The notes under the pieces are model-generated. The model was not told where the DNA came from. It did not search any database and saw nothing but the letters and a program-made list of their open reading frames with translations. Of a stretch of 36,214 nucleotides of DNA, positions 1 to 7,705 are shown in pieces. Each line of letters opens with the position of its first letter. Within the stretch, counting starts at the first letter, position 1. Position numbers and translations under genes: made by a program. This stretch comes from Paludibacteraceae bacterium. Lineage in GTDB: Bacteria > Bacteroidota > Bacteroidia > Bacteroidales > Paludibacteraceae. The stretch is taken from positions 1-36,214 of the forward strand of contig JAFSTO010000018.1 in NCBI GenBank assembly GCA_017450435.1, given 5' to 3'.

Positions 1-1
1 A

Positions 2-154
2 GGTGCAAAAACCTTAAAGGACTTGGCATCAAAGATTGATACTACTAAGATGAAAGCACCGTCATTTATGATGGTTGTCACGGGTATTGGACAATATGCC
101 TATCGTCGCCCGGATGGTGTTTGTGTAGTGCCAATTGGGTGCTTAAAACCCTAA
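2..154 (+). CDS. AAA_14/DUF4143 ATPase, C-terminal fragment cut by the window edge
   Basis: Reading from base 2, an open frame gives 50 residues and a TAA at 152-154. It matches, almost residue for residue, the last 50 residues of the complete ATPase encoded at 701-1993: both contain KIDTT, PSFMMV, YAYRR and end in VVPIGCLKP. This is therefore the 3' end of a paralogue lying mostly outside the window. Only the tail of the DUF4143 domain is visible, so nothing can be said about its P-loop or whether the rest is intact. The shared, strongly conserved C-terminus shows that the family is present in at least two neighbouring copies. Confidence 0.85.
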   Translation, partial: GAKTLKDLASKIDTTKMKAPSFMMVVTGIGQYAYRRPDGVCVVPIGCLKP

Positions 155-386
155 AAAATCATCCTAATCACGTCAAATCGTTGGCAAAAATGTGCGCAAA
201 AAGTTGCGCGATAAGGTACTGTAATTAACTGATATATAGAGACTTATCTATTGGAAAAAAAGTTGCATCATTTTGTGTAAAAAAGTGTCCCCAAATTGTC
301 CCAAATAGGGGTAAAAATGATATTAAACCGATTTGTTAAACTGTTGAAACATAGTAAGTTACGAAAACGGATATTAGGTGGTGTCT

Positions 387-415
387 GTCGTGGGTTCGAG
401 CCCCACACTCCACCC
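387..415 (+). other. tRNA/tmRNA 3'-end-like sequence, candidate attachment-site remnant
   Basis: The sequence folds as a T-arm: stem GTGGG (390-394), seven-base loop TTCGAGC (395-401), stem CCCAC (402-406), followed by an acceptor-like ACTCCAC and further C residues. The matching 5' acceptor strand, D-arm and anticodon arm are not found upstream, so this is not a complete tRNA. A transcription terminator follows within a few bases. Integrases commonly leave a displaced tRNA or tmRNA 3' end at the distal edge of an integrated element; that is the inference here. A decayed copy lies at 2186-2263. Confidence 0.5.
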
Positions 416-416
416 G

Positions 417-458
417 AAAACAGCGGAAATACCTTTCGGTATCACCGCTGTTTTTTTT
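417..458 (+). terminator. Intrinsic terminator after the tRNA-like 3' end
   Basis: The arm AAAACAGCGG (417-426) pairs with CCGCTGTTTT (445-454). An inner ATACC (429-433) pairs with GGTAT (438-442) around a TTTC loop. A run of eight T (451-458) follows. It sits two bases after the tRNA-like 3' end, as expected for the natural terminator of a stable RNA gene. Confidence 0.85.
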
Positions 459-511
459 CTCATTTTTGTTGTATAAACAAGCATTTAAAGCTTACTTTTG
501 CGACAAAAATC

Positions 512-626
512 CGCCATCTTTCCAAACAGAATTATGCTAAACTGCGGAACAAATCATCGCCAAATTGCCGAACATAATTGCGCCAAATTACCGAATGAAT
601 TTGCGCCAAATTACCGATTAAAAATA
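512..626. repeat. Five 23-bp direct repeats upstream of the ATPase promoter
   Basis: Units begin at 512, 535, 558, 581 and 604, exactly 23 bases apart. The core of the last three is CGCCAAATT followed by RCCGA and an AT-rich tail; the first two are more divergent (CGCCATCTT and TGCTAAACT in the core). A possible sixth, poor unit starts at 489. Because 23 is not a multiple of three and the frames are unrelated, coding repeats are unlikely. The array ends 19 bases before the -33 element of the ATPase promoter. It may be an operator or iteron-like protein-binding array; function is inference. Confidence 0.8.
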
Positions 627-644
627 AAAAAAATCGCTCTTACT

Positions 645-676
645 CTTGCATATATCAAGAAGAAGCAGTATCTTTG
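645..676 (+). promoter_or_regulatory. Bacteroidota-type promoter for the ATPase gene
   Basis: CTTG (645-648), 20 bases, then TATCTTTG (669-676). This matches the sigma-ABfr pattern TTTG-N19/20-TAnnTTTG. Transcription would start near 682, which decides the ATPase start codon in favour of 701 over 674. Confidence 0.7.
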
Positions 677-700
677 CACTCGATTTTAAAACATTCAAAA

Positions 701-1993
701 ATGGCATACAAAAAACGTATCGCAGATGAGCTGTTGAAAGAGTGGATAGAGTCCACTGGTTGCGTGTTGGTAGAAGGCTCTAAATGGTGTGGTAAAACCA
801 CCACTTCGGAGCAAGTTGCCAATAGTATTGTGTATATGGCCGACTCAAAAGAGGGAGCGCGTAATGTGCAATTGGCAAAGAACTCACCATCGTATTTGCT
901 GACGGGAGAAACACCTCGGTTGATTGACGAGTGGCAAGTTGTACCAACTTTATGGGATGCCATACGCGGTGAGGTGGATCATCGACGTGCTCCGGGTCAG
1001 TTTATCATTACCGGTTCTGCAGTGCCTGTTAATAGAGACCAGATAGTGCATTCCGGCACAGGAAGGATCTATCCATTGCTGATGCGACCGATGACATTGT
1101 GGGAATCAGAAGACTCAACGGGCGAGTTGAGTTTAGCCTCGCTCTTTGATCAACCGGAACAGTTGTTGTCAGAATCGAAAATCGACATTGAGAAGTTAGC
1201 ATACTTGGTCTGCCGTGGAGGATGGCCGTTTGCGTTGACGGTTAAGACAGAGAGAGCCGCACTAAACCAAGCTAAGGCGTACTATTCGGGTGTTGTTGGT
1301 GTAGGAGATGGTGCAAATTCTGATATATCTCGTGCCGACGGAGTTCGTCGCGACCCCGAACGTGTGAAGCGACTGATGCGTAGTCTTAGTCGCAATTTAG
1401 GCTCTCAGGCATCTATCGCAACTATATATCAAGACATTAAGGTCAATGAGGAAGATACGTTGAGTGACGACATTATTGACCAATATATAAAGGCATTGCG
1501 GAAAATTTTCGTAGTCGAAGATATGCGCGCATGGAATCCGAACCTTCGGAGCAAGACGGCAATTCGTACGGCAGATACACGCTATTTTGTTGATCCGAGT
1601 ATTGCTGCCGCTGCTTTGGGATTAGGTCCGAAAGATTTGATTAACGACCTAGAGACTTTTGGACTGTTTTTTGAGACTATGGCTGTGCGTGACTTACGCG
1701 TTTATGGCGATGCTCTTGGTGGTACCATTTATCATTATCGTGATAAGAATAACTTGGAATGCGATGCCGTGTTGCATCTGGAAAACGGGAATTATGGTTT
1801 GATAGAAATAAAGTTGGGCGGCGAGGATGATATTGAGAAAGGTGCAACTGTACTCAAGCAATTAGCCGAAAAGATCGATACGACCCGAATGAAGAATCCC
1901 TCGTTTATGATGGTACTCGTCGGACTCGGCAGATACGCATACCGCAGAGAAGATGGTGTTTATGTAGTGCCTATCGGGTGCTTAAAACCATAA
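701..1993 (+). CDS. AAA_14/DUF4143 family ATPase
   Basis: A 430-residue protein of the AAA_14-DUF4143 family, widespread in Bacteroidales and usually present in several copies; its cellular role is not established. The N-terminal ATPase part shows Walker A GSKWCGKT (residues 26-33) and a Walker B-like LIDEW (74-78). The C-terminal DUF4143 part is PD-(D/E)XK-like: ECD (353-355) and IEIK (368-371) fit that active-site pattern. The upstream ATG at 674 would lie before the predicted transcription start, so 701 is chosen. The gene has its own promoter and a 23-bp repeat array upstream, and is followed by a decayed tRNA-end-like sequence. It is more AT-rich than the core genes downstream, consistent with accessory DNA. 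A toxin-antitoxin or defence link is speculation. Confidence 0.9.
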   Translation: MAYKKRIADELLKEWIESTGCVLVEGSKWCGKTTTSEQVANSIVYMADSKEGARNVQLAKNSPSYLLTGETPRLIDEWQVVPTLWDAIRGEVDHRRAPGQFIITGSAVPVNRDQIVHSGTGRIYPLLMRPMTLWESEDSTGELSLASLFDQPEQLLSESKIDIEKLAYLVCRGGWPFALTVKTERAALNQAKAYYSGVVGVGDGANSDISRADGVRRDPERVKRLMRSLSRNLGSQASIATIYQDIKVNEEDTLSDDIIDQYIKALRKIFVVEDMRAWNPNLRSKTAIRTADTRYFVDPSIAAAALGLGPKDLINDLETFGLFFETMAVRDLRVYGDALGGTIYHYRDKNNLECDAVLHLENGNYGLIEIKLGGEDDIEKGATVLKQLAEKIDTTRMKNPSFMMVLVGLGRYAYRREDGVYVVPIGCLKP

Positions 1994-2324
1994 TTTTATA
2001 AATGCGAAACACCACTTTTTGATTCGACCAATTTTTTATAATATTTATATTATACAAGCAAATTTTGAGACCAAAAATCTCGTCAAATTCTCGTCAATAA
2101 GTGCCAAAAATGGCCTAAAATGATAATAAACTGTGTTCACGAACCGTTCTTAATCAACGAGTTACAAATTCGACTAAAAGGTTCACGGTGGTCGTGGGTT
2201 CTCCGCCGCTACGCTCTGTCGATCTGCTCACTTTGTTCGCCGTGCGAGCCACACACTCCACCCCAACAAGAGACGCAGCATAGAACATCGTATCGTATAT
2301 TGACACTAAAAAATCAAGTATAAC
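1994..2324. other. Gene-free spacer after the ATPase gene
   Basis: AT-rich at first (to about 2130), then richer in G and C around the interrupted tRNA-end-like sequence at 2186-2263. The stretch near 2116 (AAAATGAT followed by ATAAAC) resembles that near 314 in the first spacer, so the two spacers look like diverged duplicates. I see no clear TAnnTTTG promoter for the carbonic anhydrase that follows. Confidence 0.6.
2186..2263 (+). repeat. Second tRNA-3'-end-like copy, interrupted by about 43 bp
   Basis: GGTGGTCGTGGGTTC (2187-2201) and GAGCCACACACTCCACCCC (2245-2263) correspond to the left and right halves of the sequence at 378-415. They are separated by about 43 extra bases placed exactly in what would be the T-loop. 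The T-stem complement also has a change (CCACAC for CCCCAC). No hairpin terminator follows. It cannot be a functional RNA end and looks like a decayed attachment-site copy. Confidence 0.6.
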
Positions 2325-2876
2325 ATGATAGACCAAATTATTGATTACAACCGCTCATTTGTAGAGAAGAAAGGTTATGAGCCGTTTATTACGGACAAGT
2401 ATCCCGACAAGAAACTGGCTGTTTTGACATGTATGGACACGCGTCTGACGGAACTCTTACCCGCAGCACTCGGACTGAAGAATGGTGATGCTAAAATTAT
2501 CAAAAACGCCGGAGGACTTATTCTATCACCATTTGACTCAGCAATGCGCAGCCTGATTGTGGCAATTTACGAACTCGGCGTACAAGAGATTATGGTGGTT
2601 GCTCACTCCCAATGCGGCGCATGCCACATGAGTTATAGTCATTTCCACCACGTAATGAAAGCCCGTGGCATCAAGGACGAGACACTGGACGTCATCCGCG
2701 AATGCGGTATTGACCTCAATCATTGGCTCGAAGGCTTCCGCGACACAGAGACATCTGTCCGCAAGACAGTCAAAACAATCCAAACTCACCCACTGATACC
2801 GAAAGACATCATCGTACGTGGCTTTATCATCGACTCAGTAACCGGTGCATTGGAAGAAATAAGATTAAAAGTATAG
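2325..2876 (+). CDS. Beta-class carbonic anhydrase
   Basis: A 183-residue cytosolic enzyme that would interconvert CO2 and bicarbonate. The beta-class signature is complete: C36-x-D38-x-R40 in CMDTR, then H93 and C96 in HSQCG. Cys36, His93 and Cys96 would bind zinc, and the Asp-Arg pair is the catalytic dyad. Length fits the short bacterial (YbcF-like) subgroup. The ATG at 2325 follows an AT-rich leader without a clear Shine-Dalgarno sequence. The next gene begins seven bases after the stop, so the two are probably cotranscribed. Confidence in the family is high; which pathway it feeds is unknown. Confidence 0.93.
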   Translation: MIDQIIDYNRSFVEKKGYEPFITDKYPDKKLAVLTCMDTRLTELLPAALGLKNGDAKIIKNAGGLILSPFDSAMRSLIVAIYELGVQEIMVVAHSQCGACHMSYSHFHHVMKARGIKDETLDVIRECGIDLNHWLEGFRDTETSVRKTVKTIQTHPLIPKDIIVRGFIIDSVTGALEEIRLKV

Positions 2877-2883
2877 TACCACT

Positions 2884-3624
2884 ATGTCTCTCACGCTTTG
2901 GAACTGCTGGCACGGATGCCACAAGAAAAGCGAAGGCTGCCGCAATTGTTACGTCTATCGCCGTGATAGTCAGCACGACATTGACAGTAACCGGATTCGA
3001 AAGACGGCGTCCTTTCGCCTGCCAATTCAACGTGACCGATACCACCAATACAAAATACCCTCCGGCACAACGGTATTTACTTGTTTTAGTTCTGATTTCT
3101 TCATTGAAGAAGCAGACCCGTGGCGTGATGACGCATGGCAGATGATGCGTCTGCGACCGGACCTCAGCTTTTATATAGTAACCAAACGCCCTGAACGCAT
3201 TTCCGCATGCCTGCCGGAAGACTGGGACAACGGTTGGGAACAAGTCATCATTTGCTGCACGATGGAGAACCAACTTCGTACAGATGAGAGAATGCCTATT
3301 TTCAAGTCGTTGCCACTCAAACACAAACACCTCATCTGCGAACCACTTCTAAGCGATATTGATTTCGGCGAGTGGCTACAAGGCAACTGGTTGGAACAAA
3401 TAACAGTGGGAGGCGAATCAGGCACAGAGGCGCGTGAGTGTCGATACGAATGGGTTCTGCATATTCGCGAACAATGTATCGCCAATAATATATCGTTTAT
3501 GTTCAAGCAGACCGGCAGACTATTCGTCAAGGACAATCGAACCTATCTGCTTGACCACCATACTGCCATGAGTCAAGCCCACAAAGCAGCAATCGACTAC
3601 AACACACACGGCTATGTGCCATAA
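2884..3624 (+). CDS. DUF5131 (phage Gp37/Gp68-like) family protein
   Basis: A 246-residue protein of the DUF5131 family, named after phage proteins Gp37/Gp68. The N-terminus carries the family signature: WNCWHGC (6-12), then GC-x2-CY with Cys19 and Cys22. The C-x6-C-x2-C spacing suggests an iron-sulfur or metal site, and the family is often grouped near radical-SAM-like proteins. The central part has ITVGGESG, also typical. The function is unproven. It sits seven bases after the carbonic anhydrase stop. A weak hairpin (3711-3733) downstream may end transcription. DUF5131 genes are common on phages and mobile elements, which fits a location beside the accessory region. Confidence 0.8.
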   Translation: MSLTLWNCWHGCHKKSEGCRNCYVYRRDSQHDIDSNRIRKTASFRLPIQRDRYHQYKIPSGTTVFTCFSSDFFIEEADPWRDDAWQMMRLRPDLSFYIVTKRPERISACLPEDWDNGWEQVIICCTMENQLRTDERMPIFKSLPLKHKHLICEPLLSDIDFGEWLQGNWLEQITVGGESGTEARECRYEWVLHIREQCIANNISFMFKQTGRLFVKDNRTYLLDHHTAMSQAHKAAIDYNTHGYVP

Positions 3625-3710
3625 ATAAATTTATCAGCCTTCTTTTATCTAAAAGCCAGATAGATAAAACACCTATGTCATCATCGGATTGCGAGGTGTA
3701 ATTGGTTAGT

Positions 3711-3738
3711 GACGGAATAACTATTCTTCCGTCTTTTC
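3711..3738 (+). terminator. Probable terminator after the DUF5131 gene
   Basis: GACGGAA (3711-3717) pairs with TTCCGTC (3727-3733) around a nine-base loop, followed by TTTTC and more T. It overlaps the 3' end of the convergent YitT-family gene. Confidence 0.5.
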
Positions 3739-4719
3739 TTTTTCTTCTATTTGTCGTGCCAGTTCTTGCTCTCTCTTGTTGAGAACAGTGTCAAATCCCT
3801 TTCCAAAGACGCCTTGAGCATTGGTCTGACTGACGAAGGCATTGGGGTCGATAGCTTTAATGATATCGAAAATCTGCTTACTCTCGTGCTTTCTTGCAAG
3901 TACAGTCACCACCTTAATAGGTTTCTTGAGATACCACCCCATTCCATTAAGAATCGTCACACCACGATGTGCCCTTGTATTAATAGCATCGGCAATCTCG
4001 TCAGAATGTTTCATAGAGAAAATCATAAACTGCACCGATTGCCTGGCGTTGTTAAGAACAGAGTCCACTGCCACCATACACATAAACGTGAAGCACAAGC
4101 CCATGAAGATGGGTTCTACACCCTTAATATTCGGCAAGAACCACGCTGAACAGATAATAACGAGGTCGCACAGAAAAAGTGTTCGCCCGATTGACACCCG
4201 TCGGTACTTATTGACAATCATAGCAATGATATCCGTTCCGCCGGAACTGCCGTTATTCAGATATACAACTCCGAGACTTGCTCCGCAGAATAATCCTGCA
4301 ATGACACAAGACATAAACGGGTCGGAAAGCATCGGTTGTTCGCCGATAGGTATCAGTTTCAACCAGAAAGCCAACCACAAAACACCCCAAATTGTCCTGA
4401 CACAGAACTGCCAACCGATGGTCATTATAGCCACGATAAGGAGAATAACGTTTACTGTAAGCGAGGTAAGCCATATAGGAATGAAACGATCGGTCGCGAA
4501 ATATAAAATCTCACTTATACCTGTCAGTCCTCCGCCTACAATATTGTGCGGCACAAGCAGTTGGTTAACCGCCACAGCATAGGGCAGTAAAAACACTGCG
4601 ATGAGCGTGTATTCAATCGTGTCACTGACTATTCGCTGTTTGCGAAAAGCATCCAATTTCTCCTGAAAATTACTAACTTTCTGCATATTGCGATATTGAC
4701 TGTTAGTTATAAGTTTCAT
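3721..4719 (-). CDS. YitT family (DUF161/DUF2179) membrane protein
   Basis: A 332-residue integral membrane protein of the YitT family. After a charged N-terminus of about 35 residues come five or six hydrophobic segments (roughly 36-235), with the family features NQLLVPHNIVGGGLTG and NNGSSGGTDIIA. These are followed by a soluble DUF2179 domain containing RGVTILNGMGWY and ending in a Lys/Glu-rich tail. Transport substrate and role are unknown in this family. It starts 38 bases after gcvP ends, on the same strand, so it probably shares the gcvP transcript. Confidence 0.88.
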   Translation of the reverse strand: MKLITNSQYRNMQKVSNFQEKLDAFRKQRIVSDTIEYTLIAVFLLPYAVAVNQLLVPHNIVGGGLTGISEILYFATDRFIPIWLTSLTVNVILLIVAIMTIGWQFCVRTIWGVLWLAFWLKLIPIGEQPMLSDPFMSCVIAGLFCGASLGVVYLNNGSSGGTDIIAMIVNKYRRVSIGRTLFLCDLVIICSAWFLPNIKGVEPIFMGLCFTFMCMVAVDSVLNNARQSVQFMIFSMKHSDEIADAINTRAHRGVTILNGMGWYLKKPIKVVTVLARKHESKQIFDIIKAIDPNAFVSQTNAQGVFGKGFDTVLNKREQELARQIEEKEKTEE

Positions 4720-4757
4720 CTATCGTAAAGAATATACTTATCAATCTCAAATCTTCA

Positions 4758-7577
4758 CTAATCGCTTATACGACAAACAAGGTTTCTGTCACCAAAGCCG
4801 TTATCCACTCTGCCTACAGGAATCCAGAACTTGTTTTCCTCTACGAAAGGCAACGGGTAAACCGCCTTCTTTCTGCTATAAGAGTGCTTCCATTCGTCCG
4901 CAACAGCCTCGTATTCGGGACATGGAGCATTAGTCAGCACGTTGTCCTTAGCATCAGCGTCCCCTGTCTCCACTTCTCGTATCTCTTCTCTTATCTGCAG
5001 CATTGCGTCCACGAAGCGGTCGAGTTCAGCCTTGCTCTCGCTCTCCGTCGGCTCCACCATCAGTGTGCCGTGTACAGGGAAGCTGAGTGTAGGTGCATGG
5101 TAACCGTAATCCATCAGTCGTTTGGCTATGTCAGTCTCAGTGATACCACAAGCCTTGAACTGCCTGCAGTCGATAATCAGTTCGTGCCCTACAAACCCGT
5201 TGCTACCTGTATAGACAATGCCGTAAGCGTCTTTGAGTCGTGCAGCAAGATAGTTAGCCGACAAAATAGCAGCCGCTGTAGCATGCCGCAGTGCTGCCTC
5301 GCCCATCATACAAATATATCCGTATCCTATCACAGCCAGATTGGCATTACCATATAAAGCCGATGACACGCGTCCTCTATCGTCTGTAGGCAAGCAGTGT
5401 GCAAGTTCCTGTGATACGCACACGGCTCCTACTCCCGGTCCTCCTCCCGCGTGCGGTGAAGCAAACGACTTATGAAGGTTTAGATGACACACATCTGCTC
5501 CAATAGCTGCCGGCGAGGTGTAAGCAATCTGTGCGTTCATGTTAGCACCATCCATATATACCAATCCTCCATTGTGGTGAACAGACTCACACATTTCCCC
5601 TACGGCCTCTTCAAAAATGCCGTGCGTGGAAGGATAAGTAATCATACATCCGGCAAGAACATCCTTGTATTCATCACATTTATCTTTCCATTCGCTGATA
5701 TTGGTATTTCCTTTTTCGTCACAGTTGACAATGACCGGTGTAAATCCAGCCTGTACACATGATGCGGGGTTAGTGCCATGAGCCGAAGCAGGAATGAGCA
5801 ACACCTTTCGTTCAGGCTGTTTTTTCAGTGCTTCTCTTATCACAACAAGCCCTGTGTACTCTCCTGCAGCTCCGCTTGTCGGTTGAAGCGTTACAGCCTC
5901 AAAGCCCGTGATAACCGACAGTCTCCACTTGAGATCCTCCAGCATCTGAATATACCCCTCTGCCTGTTCAGCAGGAACAAGCGGATGTACGGCAGCCATT
6001 CCGGGGAAGGTGACAGGAAGCATAGCCGCAGCAGGATTAAGTTTCATAGTACAACTACCAAGCGGAATCATACTGTGAGTGAGCGAAATATCCTTACGCT
6101 CCAGCCGTTTGATATAACGCATCATTTCCGTCTCGCTATGATAACACTTGAACACCTCTGCCTGCAAATAATCCACGTCACGCACCATATCTTCGTCCAG
6201 CGCCCATAAGCCGCAGAAAGAGTCCTCACTTTCAGCCTCCGGTGCGTCTGCATTTACCGCCTCCGTAAACAATGCAATGAGTGTATTGATATCCTCAACG
6301 GTAGTAGTCTCATCAATTGACAGACCAATGTTACCATCCTCTCCATAATAGAAGTTTACCTCATAATCCTCGGCGAGCTGCTTGAAATCATCAAGGCTGA
6401 CGTTCTCCGGCAAGTGAATCGATAAGGTGTCGAAGAATTGGGCATTCTCCTGTTCGTATCCGTAAGCCGTCAACAGTTCACTCAAATAGACCGCCTTTCC
6501 GTGAATATTCTCAGCAATCTGTCTCAGTCCGTCCGCTCCGTGCCATACGCCATACATTCCTGCCATCATCGCGGATAGAGCCTCGGCAGTACAGATATTG
6601 GAAGTTGCTTTTTCACGTTTGATATGTTGTTCACGTGTCTGCAATGCAAGCCTGTAAGCAGGTTTGCCGTGTGTGTCTTTTGAAAGTCCGATGATACGTC
6701 CGGGTATCTCGCGTTTATATTCCATCCGTGCAGCCATGAAACCGGCTGTCGGTCCTCCGAATCCCATTGGCAGCCCGAAACGCTGAGCCGAGCCGCATAC
6801 TATATCAGCCCCCCAGCTACCAGGCGACTTGAGCAAAGCGAGTGCCAGCAGGTCGGCAATCACTGTCAGACGAATGCCGGTTCCCTCAAGTGATGCAGCA
6901 AAAGAGGAATAATCGTCCACCGAGCCGTTGGCTGCCGGCAGTTGCAGAACGACGCCGAAATACTCGTCTGAAGGAACGAACGATTCCCATGCTCCGACCA
7001 CCAATTCTATCCCTTGTCCTTCGGCACGTGTACGCAGAACAGAAAGCGTATTGTCGAATATTCGTGAATCGACAAACACTTTCTTCACGTTGCGTTGCAC
7101 TTGCTCTCTTGTCCTGAGGTTTCGCATCATCGTCACAGCTTCTGCTGCAGACGTAGCTTCGTCCAGTAATGAACAGTTGGCGAGTGGCAGACCGGTAAGG
7201 TCACTAATCATTGTTTGAAAAACAAACAACGCTTCAAGCCTGCCCTGTGAAATCTCCGCCTGATATGGCGTGTAACTGGTATACCAGACCGGGTTTTCAA
7301 GCATGTTGCGCTGAATGACTGCAGGAGTGTATGTTCCGTACCATCCTCTGCCGATGTATGTTTTCCATGGTTTATTCTTCTCCGCCAGAGTTGACATACG
7401 CTGAAGAAACGCAGTCTCGCCCTCAGGTTCAGGCAACGACAACGGCTCTTTCAAGCGAATATACGACGGAATAGTGAGATTAACAAGACTTTCAAGACTT
7501 TCAACGCCTATAGTTTGAAGCATTGATTTTTCAGATTGTTCGTCAAGACCGATGTGACGATTTTCCAATGTATTCAC
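4758..7577 (-). CDS. gcvP: Glycine dehydrogenase (aminomethyl-transferring), P protein
   Basis: A 939-residue single-chain P protein of the glycine cleavage system. It decarboxylates glycine with pyridoxal phosphate and passes the aminomethyl group to the lipoyl H protein. The N-terminal half corresponds to the P1 subunit of split systems (RHIG at the start, IGRGWYGTYTP) and the C-terminal half to P2. The PLP lysine is Lys703 in HLNLHKSFASPH, followed by a glycine-rich GGGPGVG; the more usual wording there is HKTFCIPHGGGGPG. SSTHG/STHG-type and PLGSCTMKLN motifs are present. Length matches bacterial fused GcvP. No gcvT or gcvH is nearby. It has a well-formed promoter at 7609-7640 and probably drives the YitT-family gene as well. 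Confidence 0.97.
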   Translation of the reverse strand: MNTLENRHIGLDEQSEKSMLQTIGVESLESLVNLTIPSYIRLKEPLSLPEPEGETAFLQRMSTLAEKNKPWKTYIGRGWYGTYTPAVIQRNMLENPVWYTSYTPYQAEISQGRLEALFVFQTMISDLTGLPLANCSLLDEATSAAEAVTMMRNLRTREQVQRNVKKVFVDSRIFDNTLSVLRTRAEGQGIELVVGAWESFVPSDEYFGVVLQLPAANGSVDDYSSFAASLEGTGIRLTVIADLLALALLKSPGSWGADIVCGSAQRFGLPMGFGGPTAGFMAARMEYKREIPGRIIGLSKDTHGKPAYRLALQTREQHIKREKATSNICTAEALSAMMAGMYGVWHGADGLRQIAENIHGKAVYLSELLTAYGYEQENAQFFDTLSIHLPENVSLDDFKQLAEDYEVNFYYGEDGNIGLSIDETTTVEDINTLIALFTEAVNADAPEAESEDSFCGLWALDEDMVRDVDYLQAEVFKCYHSETEMMRYIKRLERKDISLTHSMIPLGSCTMKLNPAAAMLPVTFPGMAAVHPLVPAEQAEGYIQMLEDLKWRLSVITGFEAVTLQPTSGAAGEYTGLVVIREALKKQPERKVLLIPASAHGTNPASCVQAGFTPVIVNCDEKGNTNISEWKDKCDEYKDVLAGCMITYPSTHGIFEEAVGEMCESVHHNGGLVYMDGANMNAQIAYTSPAAIGADVCHLNLHKSFASPHAGGGPGVGAVCVSQELAHCLPTDDRGRVSSALYGNANLAVIGYGYICMMGEAALRHATAAAILSANYLAARLKDAYGIVYTGSNGFVGHELIIDCRQFKACGITETDIAKRLMDYGYHAPTLSFPVHGTLMVEPTESESKAELDRFVDAMLQIREEIREVETGDADAKDNVLTNAPCPEYEAVADEWKHSYSRKKAVYPLPFVEENKFWIPVGRVDNGFGDRNLVCRISD

Positions 7578-7608
7578 AATAAATAACGGATTATGAGTTA
7601 TTAGATTG

Positions 7609-7640
7609 CAAAATTAGTGTTTTTTTTGCACACTCGCAAA
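7609..7640 (-). promoter_or_regulatory. gcvP promoter
   Basis: On the minus strand: TTTG (7640-7637), 20 bases, TAATTTTG (7616-7609). A perfect match to the Bacteroidota consensus. It is divergent from the yigZ promoter, whose -33 box begins 25 bases away. Confidence 0.85.
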
Positions 7641-7664
7641 CATTTTCATTTTTTTATACAAATA

Positions 7665-7696
7665 TTTGTACAACTCGAAAAAAAGCACTACTTTTG
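7665..7696 (+). promoter_or_regulatory. yigZ operon promoter
   Basis: TTTG (7665-7668), 20 bases, TACTTTTG (7689-7696). The yigZ ATG is only 10 bases after the -7 box, so the mRNA leader would be very short or absent. Confidence 0.8.
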
Positions 7697-7705
7697 TAAT
7701 CTGCT

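Larger units (their letters stand above)
155..700. other. Gene-free AT-rich accessory spacer between two ATPase paralogues
   Basis: No convincing protein gene lies here. The open frames present overlap repeats and a hairpin and resemble no protein I know. In order it holds a 230-base AT-rich stretch following the upstream ATPase, a tRNA-3'-end-like sequence (387-415), an intrinsic terminator (417-458), a 23-bp direct repeat array (512-626) and a promoter (645-676). Confidence 0.7.

Noticed and set aside
512-626. CRISPR array
   Set aside because: Units are contiguous 23-bp degenerate repeats with no unique spacers between conserved repeats, and no cas genes are present.
296-689. Two overlapping short open frames (93 and 63 codons) in the first spacer
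   Set aside because: They cover the tRNA-end-like sequence, the terminator hairpin and the 23-bp repeats. The repeat period is not a multiple of three and the proteins look like nothing known.
674-700. Upstream ATG at 674 for the ATPase
   Set aside because: It lies within the -7 promoter box, upstream of the expected transcript start; 701 is used instead.
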